From NCBI GenBank assembly GCA_017963125.1, contig JAGCUA010000027.1:1-64000 (forward strand): 64,000 nt of DNA, written 5' to 3'. Positions 51,301 to 58,320 of the stretch are shown piece after piece; the first letter of the stretch is position 1; each line of letters opens with the position of its first letter. A program made the translations under genes and the position numbers. Origin of the DNA: a bacterium (lineage in GTDB: Bacteria; UBP6; UBA1177). The notes below the pieces were generated by a model. It was not told the DNA's origin. It ran no database searches and was given only the letters and a program-made list of their open reading frames with translations.

Positions 51301-51346
51301 CGTCCTTCACTTCTTCGTTCAATCCGACTTCAACTCTGAAAACCAT
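48341..51346 (-). CDS. purL: Phosphoribosylformylglycinamidine synthase, PurS-fused PurL without glutaminase domain
   Basis: 1001 aa. Residues 1-~170 look like two PurS-like units in tandem (FRVEVGLNEEVKDAQGLTWK and IVETGYLPGVTDNEGKTALW). The synthetase core follows: TWSEHCKHKIFAA, KVETHNSPSALDPYGGALTG, GGRVGKDGIHGATFSSEELH, DNGAGGLSSSVGEMAQDTGG, and the second half with KDSMHNDYG and DLSDGGFAIAVAESAFSGG. The GATase1 glutaminase of the long enterobacterial enzyme (about 1290 aa) is missing, so a separate PurQ must deliver ammonia. The enzyme converts FGAR to FGAM in purine synthesis. AGGAGGAAGCC precedes the ATG. It lies 9 bp downstream of ptsN and may be part of the rpoN-ptsN transcript. Confidence 0.95.
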   Translation of the reverse strand: MVFRVEVGLNEEVKDAQGLTWKRRIETDLGIKTVTDVKMLKVYLIDCENLTQQQVAAFASEVLADPITEVFETREVLADNYHFDWIVETGYLPGVTDNEGKTALWGLKTFLGHIGENDMVFSGRKYLISGNISEDEIKKIASDLLANGVIQRYSILSAKQWKKGQRIGDAVPRVVDKTAPAVEKMALDVSDEDLMKISRSRVLALNIDEMKAIRDYFKREDVIKNRVAHGMSAEATDCEVEVFAQTWSEHCKHKIFAADIKYEDKTADKAEEIHSLYKSCIKKTTTDMLESKPWIKSVFDDNAGIVQIDDDTLFAMKVETHNSPSALDPYGGALTGIVGVNRDIIGCGMGAKPILNTDVFCFASPFFRGEIPEKLLHPGRIFRGVHRGVKDGGNESGIPVVNGSIYFDNRYLGKPLVFCGTGGLMPMELNGKPSWKKEAKAGDLIIMSGGRVGKDGIHGATFSSEELHEGSPVTAVQIGDAIVQKRMLDFILEARDKDLFNAITDNGAGGLSSSVGEMAQDTGGAKVYLEKVPLKYQGLQPWEIFISEAQERMTLSVPKEKYDELKKIADIHEVEITIVGEYTNSGYLEIYYNDIKAAYLEMEFLHKGNPKYKLEAVWNFREKQPEKEFVPAEKSNLNHILLDMIGRVNIASKEDWVRQYDHEVQGRSAGKPFCGVEHDGPSDAGVLRVSPFKKNAIVVSHGIKPSFSDIDCFHMTASVIDEGVRNAVCVGADPDFMSGLDNFCWPDPIYDEEKNRDGKAKLAQLVRSNKALYKYCTEYGIPLISGKDSMHNDYGSGKNKISIPPTLLFTLISKMDDVEKMVSMDFKHENDRIFLIGETKDELGGSEYYLYHGIKHEGFVPKVDSAKFMKSYRALHEAMKQSLVESAHDLSDGGFAIAVAESAFSGGFGAKVDLKKMAKSSDVTRNDTLLFSESNGRILVSVKPENVESFKSVMKNCECTEIGEVTSGTFLKINGLKDESVVDLDVEELKKSWKGLMNKMK

Positions 51347-51355
51347 GGCTTCCTC

Positions 51356-51805
51356 CTATAAATTTGAGATTAAATTGATCATTTCTTCTGGATCCTGCGC
51401 CGCAATCAGCCCCGAGCGAATCTTCTCATTGCTGCAGAGAACGGAGATCTGGCTTATCAGCTTGAGATAAAGCAGATTGTTCCCTTCAGGCACGATAAGC
51501 GTGAAAACGAGACTGACATTTTCGCCGTCACTGCTTCCGTAAGGCATCGGTTCAGCAAGCGAAATCAGCTGCACGACGACTTCTTTCGAACCTTTTATCC
51601 GACAGTGAGGAACAGCAACACCTTTGCCTATGCCAGTTGAACCGTAGGTTTCGCGCTCAGACAGGCTTTTAAGCACGGTTTCTTTTGAAATGCCGGCGCG
51701 GCTTTCTACGTTTCCGGCGATATATTCAAAAAGTTCTTCCTTCGTCTTTATGTCGGCGCGGCAGAGAACAAGTTCTTTTTTCAGAAATTTTCCTATTTTG
51801 CACAT
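51356..51805 (-). CDS. ptsN: Nitrogen-type PTS phosphocarrier EIIA (PtsN)
   Basis: 149 aa. PTS EIIA fold with the phosphorylated His in IGKGVAVPHCRIKGS (near residue 68), preceded by LSERETYGSTGIG and followed by VVVQLISLAEPMPYGSSDGE and LVFTLIVPEGNNLLYLKLIS. EIIA-Ntr regulates potassium transport and nitrogen/carbon balance by phospho-dependent binding rather than sugar uptake. The ATG is 2 bp after the rpoN stop, the conserved rpoN-ptsN pairing seen in many proteobacteria. The ribosome site GGGAGC overlaps the rpoN end. Confidence 0.95.
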   Translation of the reverse strand: MCKIGKFLKKELVLCRADIKTKEELFEYIAGNVESRAGISKETVLKSLSERETYGSTGIGKGVAVPHCRIKGSKEVVVQLISLAEPMPYGSSDGENVSLVFTLIVPEGNNLLYLKLISQISVLCSNEKIRSGLIAAQDPEEMINLISNL

Positions 51806-51807
51806 TA

Positions 51808-53334
51808 TCAGCTCCCGACTTCGAATTGATAGTTTCTTTTGCGCTCCCTTGCAAGCGGAATGTTCATTTTCGAGCGGTATTTAGCGACCGTTCTGCGTGC
51901 GACTTCGATCCCCTCCTTGCTCAGAATGTGGGCGATATCATCATCGCTGTACGGATTTTCGCGGCTCTCCCCTTCGATTATTTCGACTATTTTCTGCTCA
52001 AGACGCTTGTTGGTCGTCAGATTGTCGTTCACCTGCTTTACGAAGAAGTATTTGAGCTCGAAGATCCCGTGCGGAGTCTGGGCGTATTTGCCGTTGGTGA
52101 GCCTTGAAACCGTGGCGATATGACGGCCGATATCGTCTGAAACATCCTTCAGAGTGAGCGGCTTCAGAAATTTGTCGCCGTGTTCCAGAAACGCCTTCTG
52201 ATGGGAGAAAATGCTCGCTGCGACCTGGTAAAGCGTGCGGTTGCGGTCGCTGACGGACTTGATTATCCACTCGGCGTTCTTGTATTTTTCCCTGATGAAA
52301 TGCTTTTCCTCACGGTTCTTTACGTTTTTCAGGTTATCCTCGAACAGTTCCGTTTTAAGAATGACTGTCGGGAGCATTTTGTCGTCGATATAAATCACAG
52401 GCTCGCCTTCACGCATGAAGACCATGAGGTCGGCACGAATGTATTCAGTCCGGTCCTGCTCGTAACCGAACGCCGGATAAGGCGATGCGACACCGCTTCT
52501 GAAGAAAAGCAGAAGTTCGGTAAGTTCCTGCTGAGTGATCCCGAGACTTCCGCAGAGAGCGTCGAAATTTTTCTTTACCAGCAGATCGAGCATCGTCTCG
52601 TCGCTGAAAAGACGCTTAACTGATTTTTCGAATTTTTCCGGGATATTGACCGAGCCGTGTTCGATAAAAATAAATCGCAGATATTCAGGGAAATTGCGGC
52701 ATCCGCAGCCCAAAGGTTCAAAATTTTTAAGTATTTCCCTAGCTTTTGCAACAGTTTCGGTATCTGCCGCGATCTGAGCCGCTATATCTTCGTCGCTGTC
52801 TGTAAGAAAGCCTTTCGCGTCGAGATTGTAAGCCATATAAATGAGGACATCCTTCAGACTTTCGGGATAAGACGAAACCGAGATCTGGAAATCAAGCGAC
52901 TGAGCGAAACTCTCCTCTGCCGGAATAGTGTTTTCAAAACTGAAATCGTTAGGAAGATCATTGGATTTTTTGAGATTGGTCTCTCCGAAATTATTCGACG
53001 AAGTCTCCCTGATCTGTTCCCAGTCGAAATCGGCGAGAATCGAACTCATATCTTCGGTATTGTCGTTTATTTTAAGCGGAACGGTGACATCTCCGTTTTC
53101 GGTTCCGGCTTCAGTCTCATTTTCATTGCGGATCTGAGCGGTTTCTTCGATTTCTCCGCCCCAGTCTTCTATTTCGAGAAACGGGTTTTCCGAAACTTCC
53201 TCGAGAATCATTTCCCTCAGTTCGATCTGGTTTTTGAGCAGCATCTCGATACTCTGGCGCATCTGAAGCGTCATTCTGAGATCGGTTTTGAGCACTAAAT
53301 TCTGCTGCTGCTGTATTTTTAACGAAGAACTCAT
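51808..53334 (-). CDS. rpoN: RNA polymerase sigma-54 factor
   Basis: 508 aa. Region I is Gln/Leu-rich (LKIQQQQNLVLKTDLRMTLQ, IEMLLKNQIELREMILEEVS), followed by an acidic region II, the core-binding domain (DFQISVSSYPESLKDVLIYM), the central helix-turn-helix (LKDVSDDIGRHIATVSRLTN) and the C-terminal RpoN box ARRTVAKYRSKMNIP. It directs transcription from -24/-12 promoters with AAA+ activators. None of the gaps in this window shows an obvious -24/-12 (TGGCAC-N5-TTGC) element. GGGTGAAGT precedes the ATG. Confidence 0.97.
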   Translation of the reverse strand: MSSSLKIQQQQNLVLKTDLRMTLQMRQSIEMLLKNQIELREMILEEVSENPFLEIEDWGGEIEETAQIRNENETEAGTENGDVTVPLKINDNTEDMSSILADFDWEQIRETSSNNFGETNLKKSNDLPNDFSFENTIPAEESFAQSLDFQISVSSYPESLKDVLIYMAYNLDAKGFLTDSDEDIAAQIAADTETVAKAREILKNFEPLGCGCRNFPEYLRFIFIEHGSVNIPEKFEKSVKRLFSDETMLDLLVKKNFDALCGSLGITQQELTELLLFFRSGVASPYPAFGYEQDRTEYIRADLMVFMREGEPVIYIDDKMLPTVILKTELFEDNLKNVKNREEKHFIREKYKNAEWIIKSVSDRNRTLYQVAASIFSHQKAFLEHGDKFLKPLTLKDVSDDIGRHIATVSRLTNGKYAQTPHGIFELKYFFVKQVNDNLTTNKRLEQKIVEIIEGESRENPYSDDDIAHILSKEGIEVARRTVAKYRSKMNIPLARERKRNYQFEVGS

Positions 53335-53435
53335 ACTTCACCCGCCCAAAAAACAGAAAATTATAATGCCAAAAAAATATGACGGCAAGATTTTTGCTAT
53401 AAGATTAGTGGAGGGGACCCGATTTTTCAGGCAGA

Positions 53436-54557
53436 TCAGCGGATCGTCTTAAGAAACTCTTCAAAATACTTTATGAAAGTCTCGTTCTGCTCTTTGAGAC
53501 CGATAGAAAGTCTGAGCCAGTTCGGAAAACCGTAGTTCGCGACCGGACGGACGATCACGCCTTTGTGAAGCAGGTAGTCGTAGCAGTCACGGCCTGAAGT
53601 CTGCGCCTCGCCTACTTTGAAGAGCATGAAGTTGCCCTGCGTCGGAAGGTATTCGATGCCGAGTCTCGTAAATTCTTTGTAGAGATATTCCTTCCCTTCC
53701 TTGTTGACTCTGATCGCGTTTTTAAGGTAATCCAAATCCTTGAAAGCGGCGATTCCCGCGACCTGAGCGAGCAGGTTCGTGTTGAAAGGTTCCCTTACGC
53801 GGTTCATATAGTCAACGATCTCGGCAGTCGAGATCGCGTAACCCAACCTGATCCCGCTGAGTCCGAAAGCTTTTGAAAGCGTTCTGCAGATGATCATGTT
53901 CGGGTGCATGTTCCTGTAGTCAAAACCGTTCGGATAGTCGGGAGCATCGGCGAAATCGAAGTAAGCCTCGTCAACTACGAGAACGACTTCCTGCGGAACA
54001 GCTTTGAGAAGTTTTTCGAACTTTTCTTTCGTGTAATAGGTTCCGGTCGGGTTGTTCGGGTTGATGAGGCAGATCATCTTTGTTTTCGGTGTTACGGCCG
54101 CGATGAGCCCGTCGATATCGACAACGTGTTCCTTCGTCTGCGGAACGAGTTTCATTTTGATGTCGGCCGCCTTGAGAATGAGTTCGTAAGCGACAAATCC
54201 CTGCTCCGAAAGAACGACTTCCTCGTCGCCTTTGATGAGGGTCCTGATCGCGATGTCAATGACTTCGTTTGAGCCGTTTCCGACAAAAACTTCTTCGAAT
54301 TTTATCTCTTCGCCTTTGGTTTTGTGGTATTCAACGATAGCATTTTTAAGGTAGTATGCGTTTCCGTCCGGATAGTAGTTGAGTTCCGAAACAGCGTTGA
54401 TGAGAGCCTCTTTTACTTTCGGGCTGACGCCTGTCGGGTTTTCGTTGCTCGCAAGTTTGATAGCGGAAGTAAGACCGAGCTCCCTTTCGACTTCCGAAAT
54501 AGGTTTACCGGGTTTGTAAGGGGAAATAGCTTTGATGTTGTCACCGACTTTTACCAT
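53436..54557 (-). CDS. hisC: Histidinol-phosphate aminotransferase
   Basis: 373 aa, class I/II PLP aminotransferase. Start region ISPYKPGKPISEVERELGLT, KLASNENPTGVSPKVKEALI, FVGNGSNEVIDIAIRTLIKG, LINPNNPTGTYY, VVDEAYFDFAD and the PLP-binding Lys in CRTLSKAFGLSGIRLGYAIS, with the C-terminal Arg in WLRLSIGL. It transfers the amino group from glutamate to imidazole-acetol phosphate in histidine synthesis. Solitary here, so broader specificity (aromatic amino acids) is possible. TAGGAGAGAGAC precedes the ATG. Confidence 0.94.
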   Translation of the reverse strand: MVKVGDNIKAISPYKPGKPISEVERELGLTSAIKLASNENPTGVSPKVKEALINAVSELNYYPDGNAYYLKNAIVEYHKTKGEEIKFEEVFVGNGSNEVIDIAIRTLIKGDEEVVLSEQGFVAYELILKAADIKMKLVPQTKEHVVDIDGLIAAVTPKTKMICLINPNNPTGTYYTKEKFEKLLKAVPQEVVLVVDEAYFDFADAPDYPNGFDYRNMHPNMIICRTLSKAFGLSGIRLGYAISTAEIVDYMNRVREPFNTNLLAQVAGIAAFKDLDYLKNAIRVNKEGKEYLYKEFTRLGIEYLPTQGNFMLFKVGEAQTSGRDCYDYLLHKGVIVRPVANYGFPNWLRLSIGLKEQNETFIKYFEEFLKTIR

Positions 54558-54631
54558 GTCTCTCTCCTATGAAAATTGTTAAAACAGCCAGACTGCCTGC
54601 ATAAATCGCACAAAAACGACCGGAAAACAAG

Positions 54632-55222
54632 TTATTTTCCGCTGTTTATGATTTTTTCGAACTCTTCGTAGGTGTGTTTGCCCGAAATCGTCGTTATCAC
54701 GTTCCCGTTTTCATCCGCAAGGACCATGTAAGGCATGATCACACCCGATTCAGCAAGCGATTCCGGAGCCTGAAGGACATCGAACTGCGCGTTTTTGTCC
54801 GCGATGATCTTTTTGATCTTTCCCGGCATCGGGTCAACGCTTACCGAAAGGATCTTCAATGTCTGTTTTCCGTCTTCATACTCCGCTTTGAGCTTGTTGA
54901 GCTCGGGGAACATAGCGATGCAAGGCTCGCACCAGCTTGCCCAGAAATCGACGAGGATCTTTTTTCCCTTGAAATCGCCGAATTTCACCTTTTCGCCGCT
55001 TTTTATCGAAGTCATTTCAAACGTATGGATGTTTTTTCCTTTTTCGAAATCTTCGCCCAGAATCTCGTTTTCAAGCCCTTTGACTTCGATCTCATCCTCT
55101 GTTTTCGCCGTTTCCGCAGGTTTTACCGGCTCAGCTTTTTCAGCGGCAGGAGCCTCTTTTTTTGCCTCGTTGCAGGCAATAAAAAACATAAAAACAAGAG
55201 TTAAAAAGATAATTTTTTTCAT
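54632..55222 (-). CDS. TlpA-like thioredoxin-fold lipoprotein
   Basis: 196 aa from ATG 55222 (TTGGAGGAATCT upstream; a TTG four codons earlier is unlikely). MKKIIFLTLVFMFFIAC has lipobox FFIAC, then a Lys/Glu/Ala-rich linker (to about 60). The thioredoxin domain has FEMTSIKSGEKVKFGDFKGK, active site VDFWASWCEPCIAMFPELNK (Cys-Glu-Pro-Cys) and LQAPESLAESGVIMPYMVLA with the cis-Pro loop. TlpA/ResA proteins reduce periplasmic disulfides, for example in cytochrome c maturation. The many Cys-rich exported proteins at 55-63 kb make disulfide handling a likely role. Confidence 0.93.
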   Translation of the reverse strand: MKKIIFLTLVFMFFIACNEAKKEAPAAEKAEPVKPAETAKTEDEIEVKGLENEILGEDFEKGKNIHTFEMTSIKSGEKVKFGDFKGKKILVDFWASWCEPCIAMFPELNKLKAEYEDGKQTLKILSVSVDPMPGKIKKIIADKNAQFDVLQAPESLAESGVIMPYMVLADENGNVITTISGKHTYEEFEKIINSGK

Positions 55223-55342
55223 AGATTCCTCCAAGAATCAAAAAACTGCGGAATTATAATGATATTTTTTGAAAATGCGAGTGGAAAGTTACCTTATACA
55301 GCGGAGTCGTGCACTATCTGAATTAGTTGACAGAATATGACT

Positions 55343-58306
55343 TCATTCAGACTGAGGGACACAGGAGGAGGAACCGTCCCATTCATAGTTGTCGTCGCAC
55401 TTGAAACGGCAGCTTGTCTCACTCGGCTCAATGTCGTATGAGACGCCGCTCTCCCCTGGAGACCACGCGGTACCTGTCCAGTACTGATTGTAAGACGAAA
55501 CAGTGTTCCAGCTTGAATTTTCAGGTTTTCCGCTGCATGTGAATGTTTTTATGTTATAGGTACATTTGTTGTTTTCCCAATGGTAGTCATCAGCACATTT
55601 GTATACACATGTTCCGGGTGTAGTTTCGTCGTAAGTTGAGGCATATTCAGTCGGTTTCCATCCCTCGCCGTCCCAGAACTGCATGAATTTGCCGTTGTTG
55701 CCGTAATCGTTCCAGACGGTGTTGGAGAGTTTCGGAGAACAGTCAACCCACCGCTTGTCAGGATTACATTCAGATGTTGACGAATTCCATGTGTAATTGG
55801 TTCCACATATCGGTTTTACACAACGGAAATTATGACTACCGGTTTTGCTGCTGGCATCGACTTCAGCTCCGTTGAAGCCGACTCCCCAAGCCTTGCTGTC
55901 ATCTCCGCCTGTGACAGATGACGATGACCAGAACCAAGTGTTGTCTCCGAACTTGCTGTGTTCGCCATCACTGCATGAATAGCAGTTTTCTTCCCAGCAC
56001 TCATCAGATTCAGAGAGGCAGACAATGCTGTCGTCACGAACCTTACAGTCTCCGTCACTCTCGGTGTCTGTGCAGTTTTTGATGAGAGTCCTGAGTTCAC
56101 TGATTGTCGGCAGACGCCATCCTGCGCCGAAACCGCCGTAATTTGCGGTGTTGTAATCGTTTTCACAGGTGTATTTCGCGCTTTCCCAGTTCATTGTGGC
56201 TGTTTCCTTCTGAGCCCAGATAAGCCCGTTTTCTGTATCTTTGCAAGGGAAAGTATTTGCTCCGCTGCATTCCGGAAGCGAGTTTGCTATCAGGACGCAT
56301 GCGCTGCCGTTCCATGTGTATTCGCTCTTGCAGCCGCATTCGTAAGCTGTGAAATTGGATATCGGAGAGCAGATTCCGCTTGTATTTGCAAGACTTGTAC
56401 AGGGATTTAGCGGATAGAGGCACGGATCCAAAACACATTCTGAACCGTTCCAGCCGTACCAGTGCGTATCGCAGACGAAGCGGCAGTCTCCGAAATCTTC
56501 GCTGTAGACTGATTCATTGTACTGCGGCAGCCAATCTCCTGCCTCTTCGTTCCAGGTCTGCGTATATGTTCCCAGCTGACCGTTGTCGTTCCATACCGAA
56601 TTCGGCAGACTCTCAGGGCAGTCAGCGTCCCGTGTCGCGGGGTTGCATACATAACTGGAATCATCCCACTCGTAACCTTCCCAGTTGTAGTTTTCCCTGC
56701 ACGTGAAATAGCAGCGATCGCCGCTCGAAGTTGCATTGTAACTTCCTTGGGATGAAGGCGCCCATTCCGTTCCAGTCCATGTCTGTGTGATTTCTGAAGC
56801 AGCATTCCACTCCGCATTTTCAGGAAGTCCTTCGCACGCAGCCTGTCTCGTATCTGCGACACATTTTGAAGTACTTTCATTCCATGTGTAGTTTTCCTGA
56901 CACCTGAAACGGCATTCGGTCGTGCTGGCTTCTTCGTTGTACGTGCCCTTGAGCGATGGATGCCACTTTTCACCGTCGTATTCCTGCGTGATATCGGAAG
57001 CAGTATTCCACTCTGCACCGACATCCGGAAGACCTTCGCAGTTTCTCTTTCTTTTGTCTCCGGCAATAGGATCAGGTTCTTCCGGATCATAGCAGTATCC
57101 TATTGTTCTATTTCCACCCGAAGTTGGAAATTCAATGTAATTCCTATAAGTCGTCGGATCCCAAACCGGAATAAGAACCGCGTCGGATGTATCGAAAACG
57201 CATACCGGGTGACGGACAGGGTCAGTTATGATCCCGTATTCAGCCATGGAGACATCGGAGACAATTGCGTTACCGCTATATTCAGGTTTCAGCTCAGGCC
57301 CGGCCAGAGAACCGTCCCATTTTATAAGTGCGACAACTTTCCACTCGTTGAGTTTGATTTTGAAATCCTTCGTTGTTGTGTAGTAGTGGTCAGCCGGGCG
57401 GTCGCTTCCTGCTTGTCTGGGAACTTCCTCGCCGTCAACAAAAATCGAAACTCTGGCATCAACTTCATTTGTACCGTCATCGCCATCATAAGCTTTATCG
57501 CAGCGGTCTTTGCCGTCACTGTAAACAGAAGAGCAGTTGCCGTAAGTTACTATAACCAGATACTGGTCATCCATAATCACTTTATCGGGAAGTCCGTCGC
57601 CGTCTTCGTCATCGGTTGGTCCCATGACTATTGTTTCCGGATTTTCGTAGTTTCCGCCGCCGCCCCAGGAATTGTCAAAAATGAACTTGGCTCCCCATTT
57701 AATTGCTCTGTCCCCGACGGCATCCTCTAATCCCTTGTCAGCAAAAGAGCAGTCATCATGGCGCCAGTACTGCTCGCATTCAGGCCTGCTCATAGAACAG
57801 CTGTCCATATCCTCTGAACGATAGTTTGTTCCAAGAAGTCCGGCCTTGCGCTGAAAATTGTATTTTGCAGCCTCTATGCTTGTCATTTTGACCAGATGGA
57901 GATCCAGATCGACCAGAGAGCCCTCTTTGCGCTCATACTCAGATCTTGACGCAAACCCCTGTTTCCACGCGAGCTGAACTGCCACACGGTGGCTTTCAGT
58001 GTAAGTCGAGGTGTCCGGTACACTGTCGGAGTCACTGTCAGAATCACTTCCATCCTTTTCGGCTTCGCACTTTCCGGTTTCCTCGTTGCAGTTTTCCTCG
58101 CAATCCTCGTATTTTTCCCATTTTCCTTTTTTGCAGACAAGAGAAGTATAATCCCCGTCATTACCGAAACATTTGTACGAACCTTCTTCGCATTTTCCGT
58201 AAATGTCGGCATTCGGATCGTTGGGATTGTTCCACTTCATGCTGTCACCGCAGGAAATTATGACCAGCGAAAAAACCGCCGATAAAATCAAAAATCTAAT
58301 TTTCAT
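55343..58306 (-). CDS. Large Cys-rich lipoprotein with repeated modules and DUF1566 domain
   Basis: 987 aa. MKIRFLILSAVFSLVIISC has lipobox VIISC. Two short Cys-rich units (CEEGSYKCFGNDGDYTSLVC, CEENCNEETGKCE) and a Ser/Asp linker come first. A beta-rich domain (about 105-400) includes FDNSWGGGGNYENPETIVMG. At least six copies of a ~60-residue module follow: C.GLPENAEWN.., ITQTWTGTEWAPSSQGSYN, CRF.C.ENYTWN.SSTSKC. An EGF-like unit (CTSLANTSGICSPISN) and a DUF1566 domain (GFGAGWRLPTISELRTLIKN, NTWFWSSSSVTGGDDSKAWG) are inserted among them at about 680-850. The module is itself a tandem repeat. Surface adhesin or carbohydrate-binding function is plausible; none is shown. It follows the 619-aa protein gene by 14 bp in one operon. 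Confidence 0.88.
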   Translation of the reverse strand: MKIRFLILSAVFSLVIISCGDSMKWNNPNDPNADIYGKCEEGSYKCFGNDGDYTSLVCKKGKWEKYEDCEENCNEETGKCEAEKDGSDSDSDSDSVPDTSTYTESHRVAVQLAWKQGFASRSEYERKEGSLVDLDLHLVKMTSIEAAKYNFQRKAGLLGTNYRSEDMDSCSMSRPECEQYWRHDDCSFADKGLEDAVGDRAIKWGAKFIFDNSWGGGGNYENPETIVMGPTDDEDGDGLPDKVIMDDQYLVIVTYGNCSSVYSDGKDRCDKAYDGDDGTNEVDARVSIFVDGEEVPRQAGSDRPADHYYTTTKDFKIKLNEWKVVALIKWDGSLAGPELKPEYSGNAIVSDVSMAEYGIITDPVRHPVCVFDTSDAVLIPVWDPTTYRNYIEFPTSGGNRTIGYCYDPEEPDPIAGDKRKRNCEGLPDVGAEWNTASDITQEYDGEKWHPSLKGTYNEEASTTECRFRCQENYTWNESTSKCVADTRQAACEGLPENAEWNAASEITQTWTGTEWAPSSQGSYNATSSGDRCYFTCRENYNWEGYEWDDSSYVCNPATRDADCPESLPNSVWNDNGQLGTYTQTWNEEAGDWLPQYNESVYSEDFGDCRFVCDTHWYGWNGSECVLDPCLYPLNPCTSLANTSGICSPISNFTAYECGCKSEYTWNGSACVLIANSLPECSGANTFPCKDTENGLIWAQKETATMNWESAKYTCENDYNTANYGGFGAGWRLPTISELRTLIKNCTDTESDGDCKVRDDSIVCLSESDECWEENCYSCSDGEHSKFGDNTWFWSSSSVTGGDDSKAWGVGFNGAEVDASSKTGSHNFRCVKPICGTNYTWNSSTSECNPDKRWVDCSPKLSNTVWNDYGNNGKFMQFWDGEGWKPTEYASTYDETTPGTCVYKCADDYHWENNKCTYNIKTFTCSGKPENSSWNTVSSYNQYWTGTAWSPGESGVSYDIEPSETSCRFKCDDNYEWDGSSSCVPQSE

Positions 58307-58320
58307 CCTGGACCTCCGAT

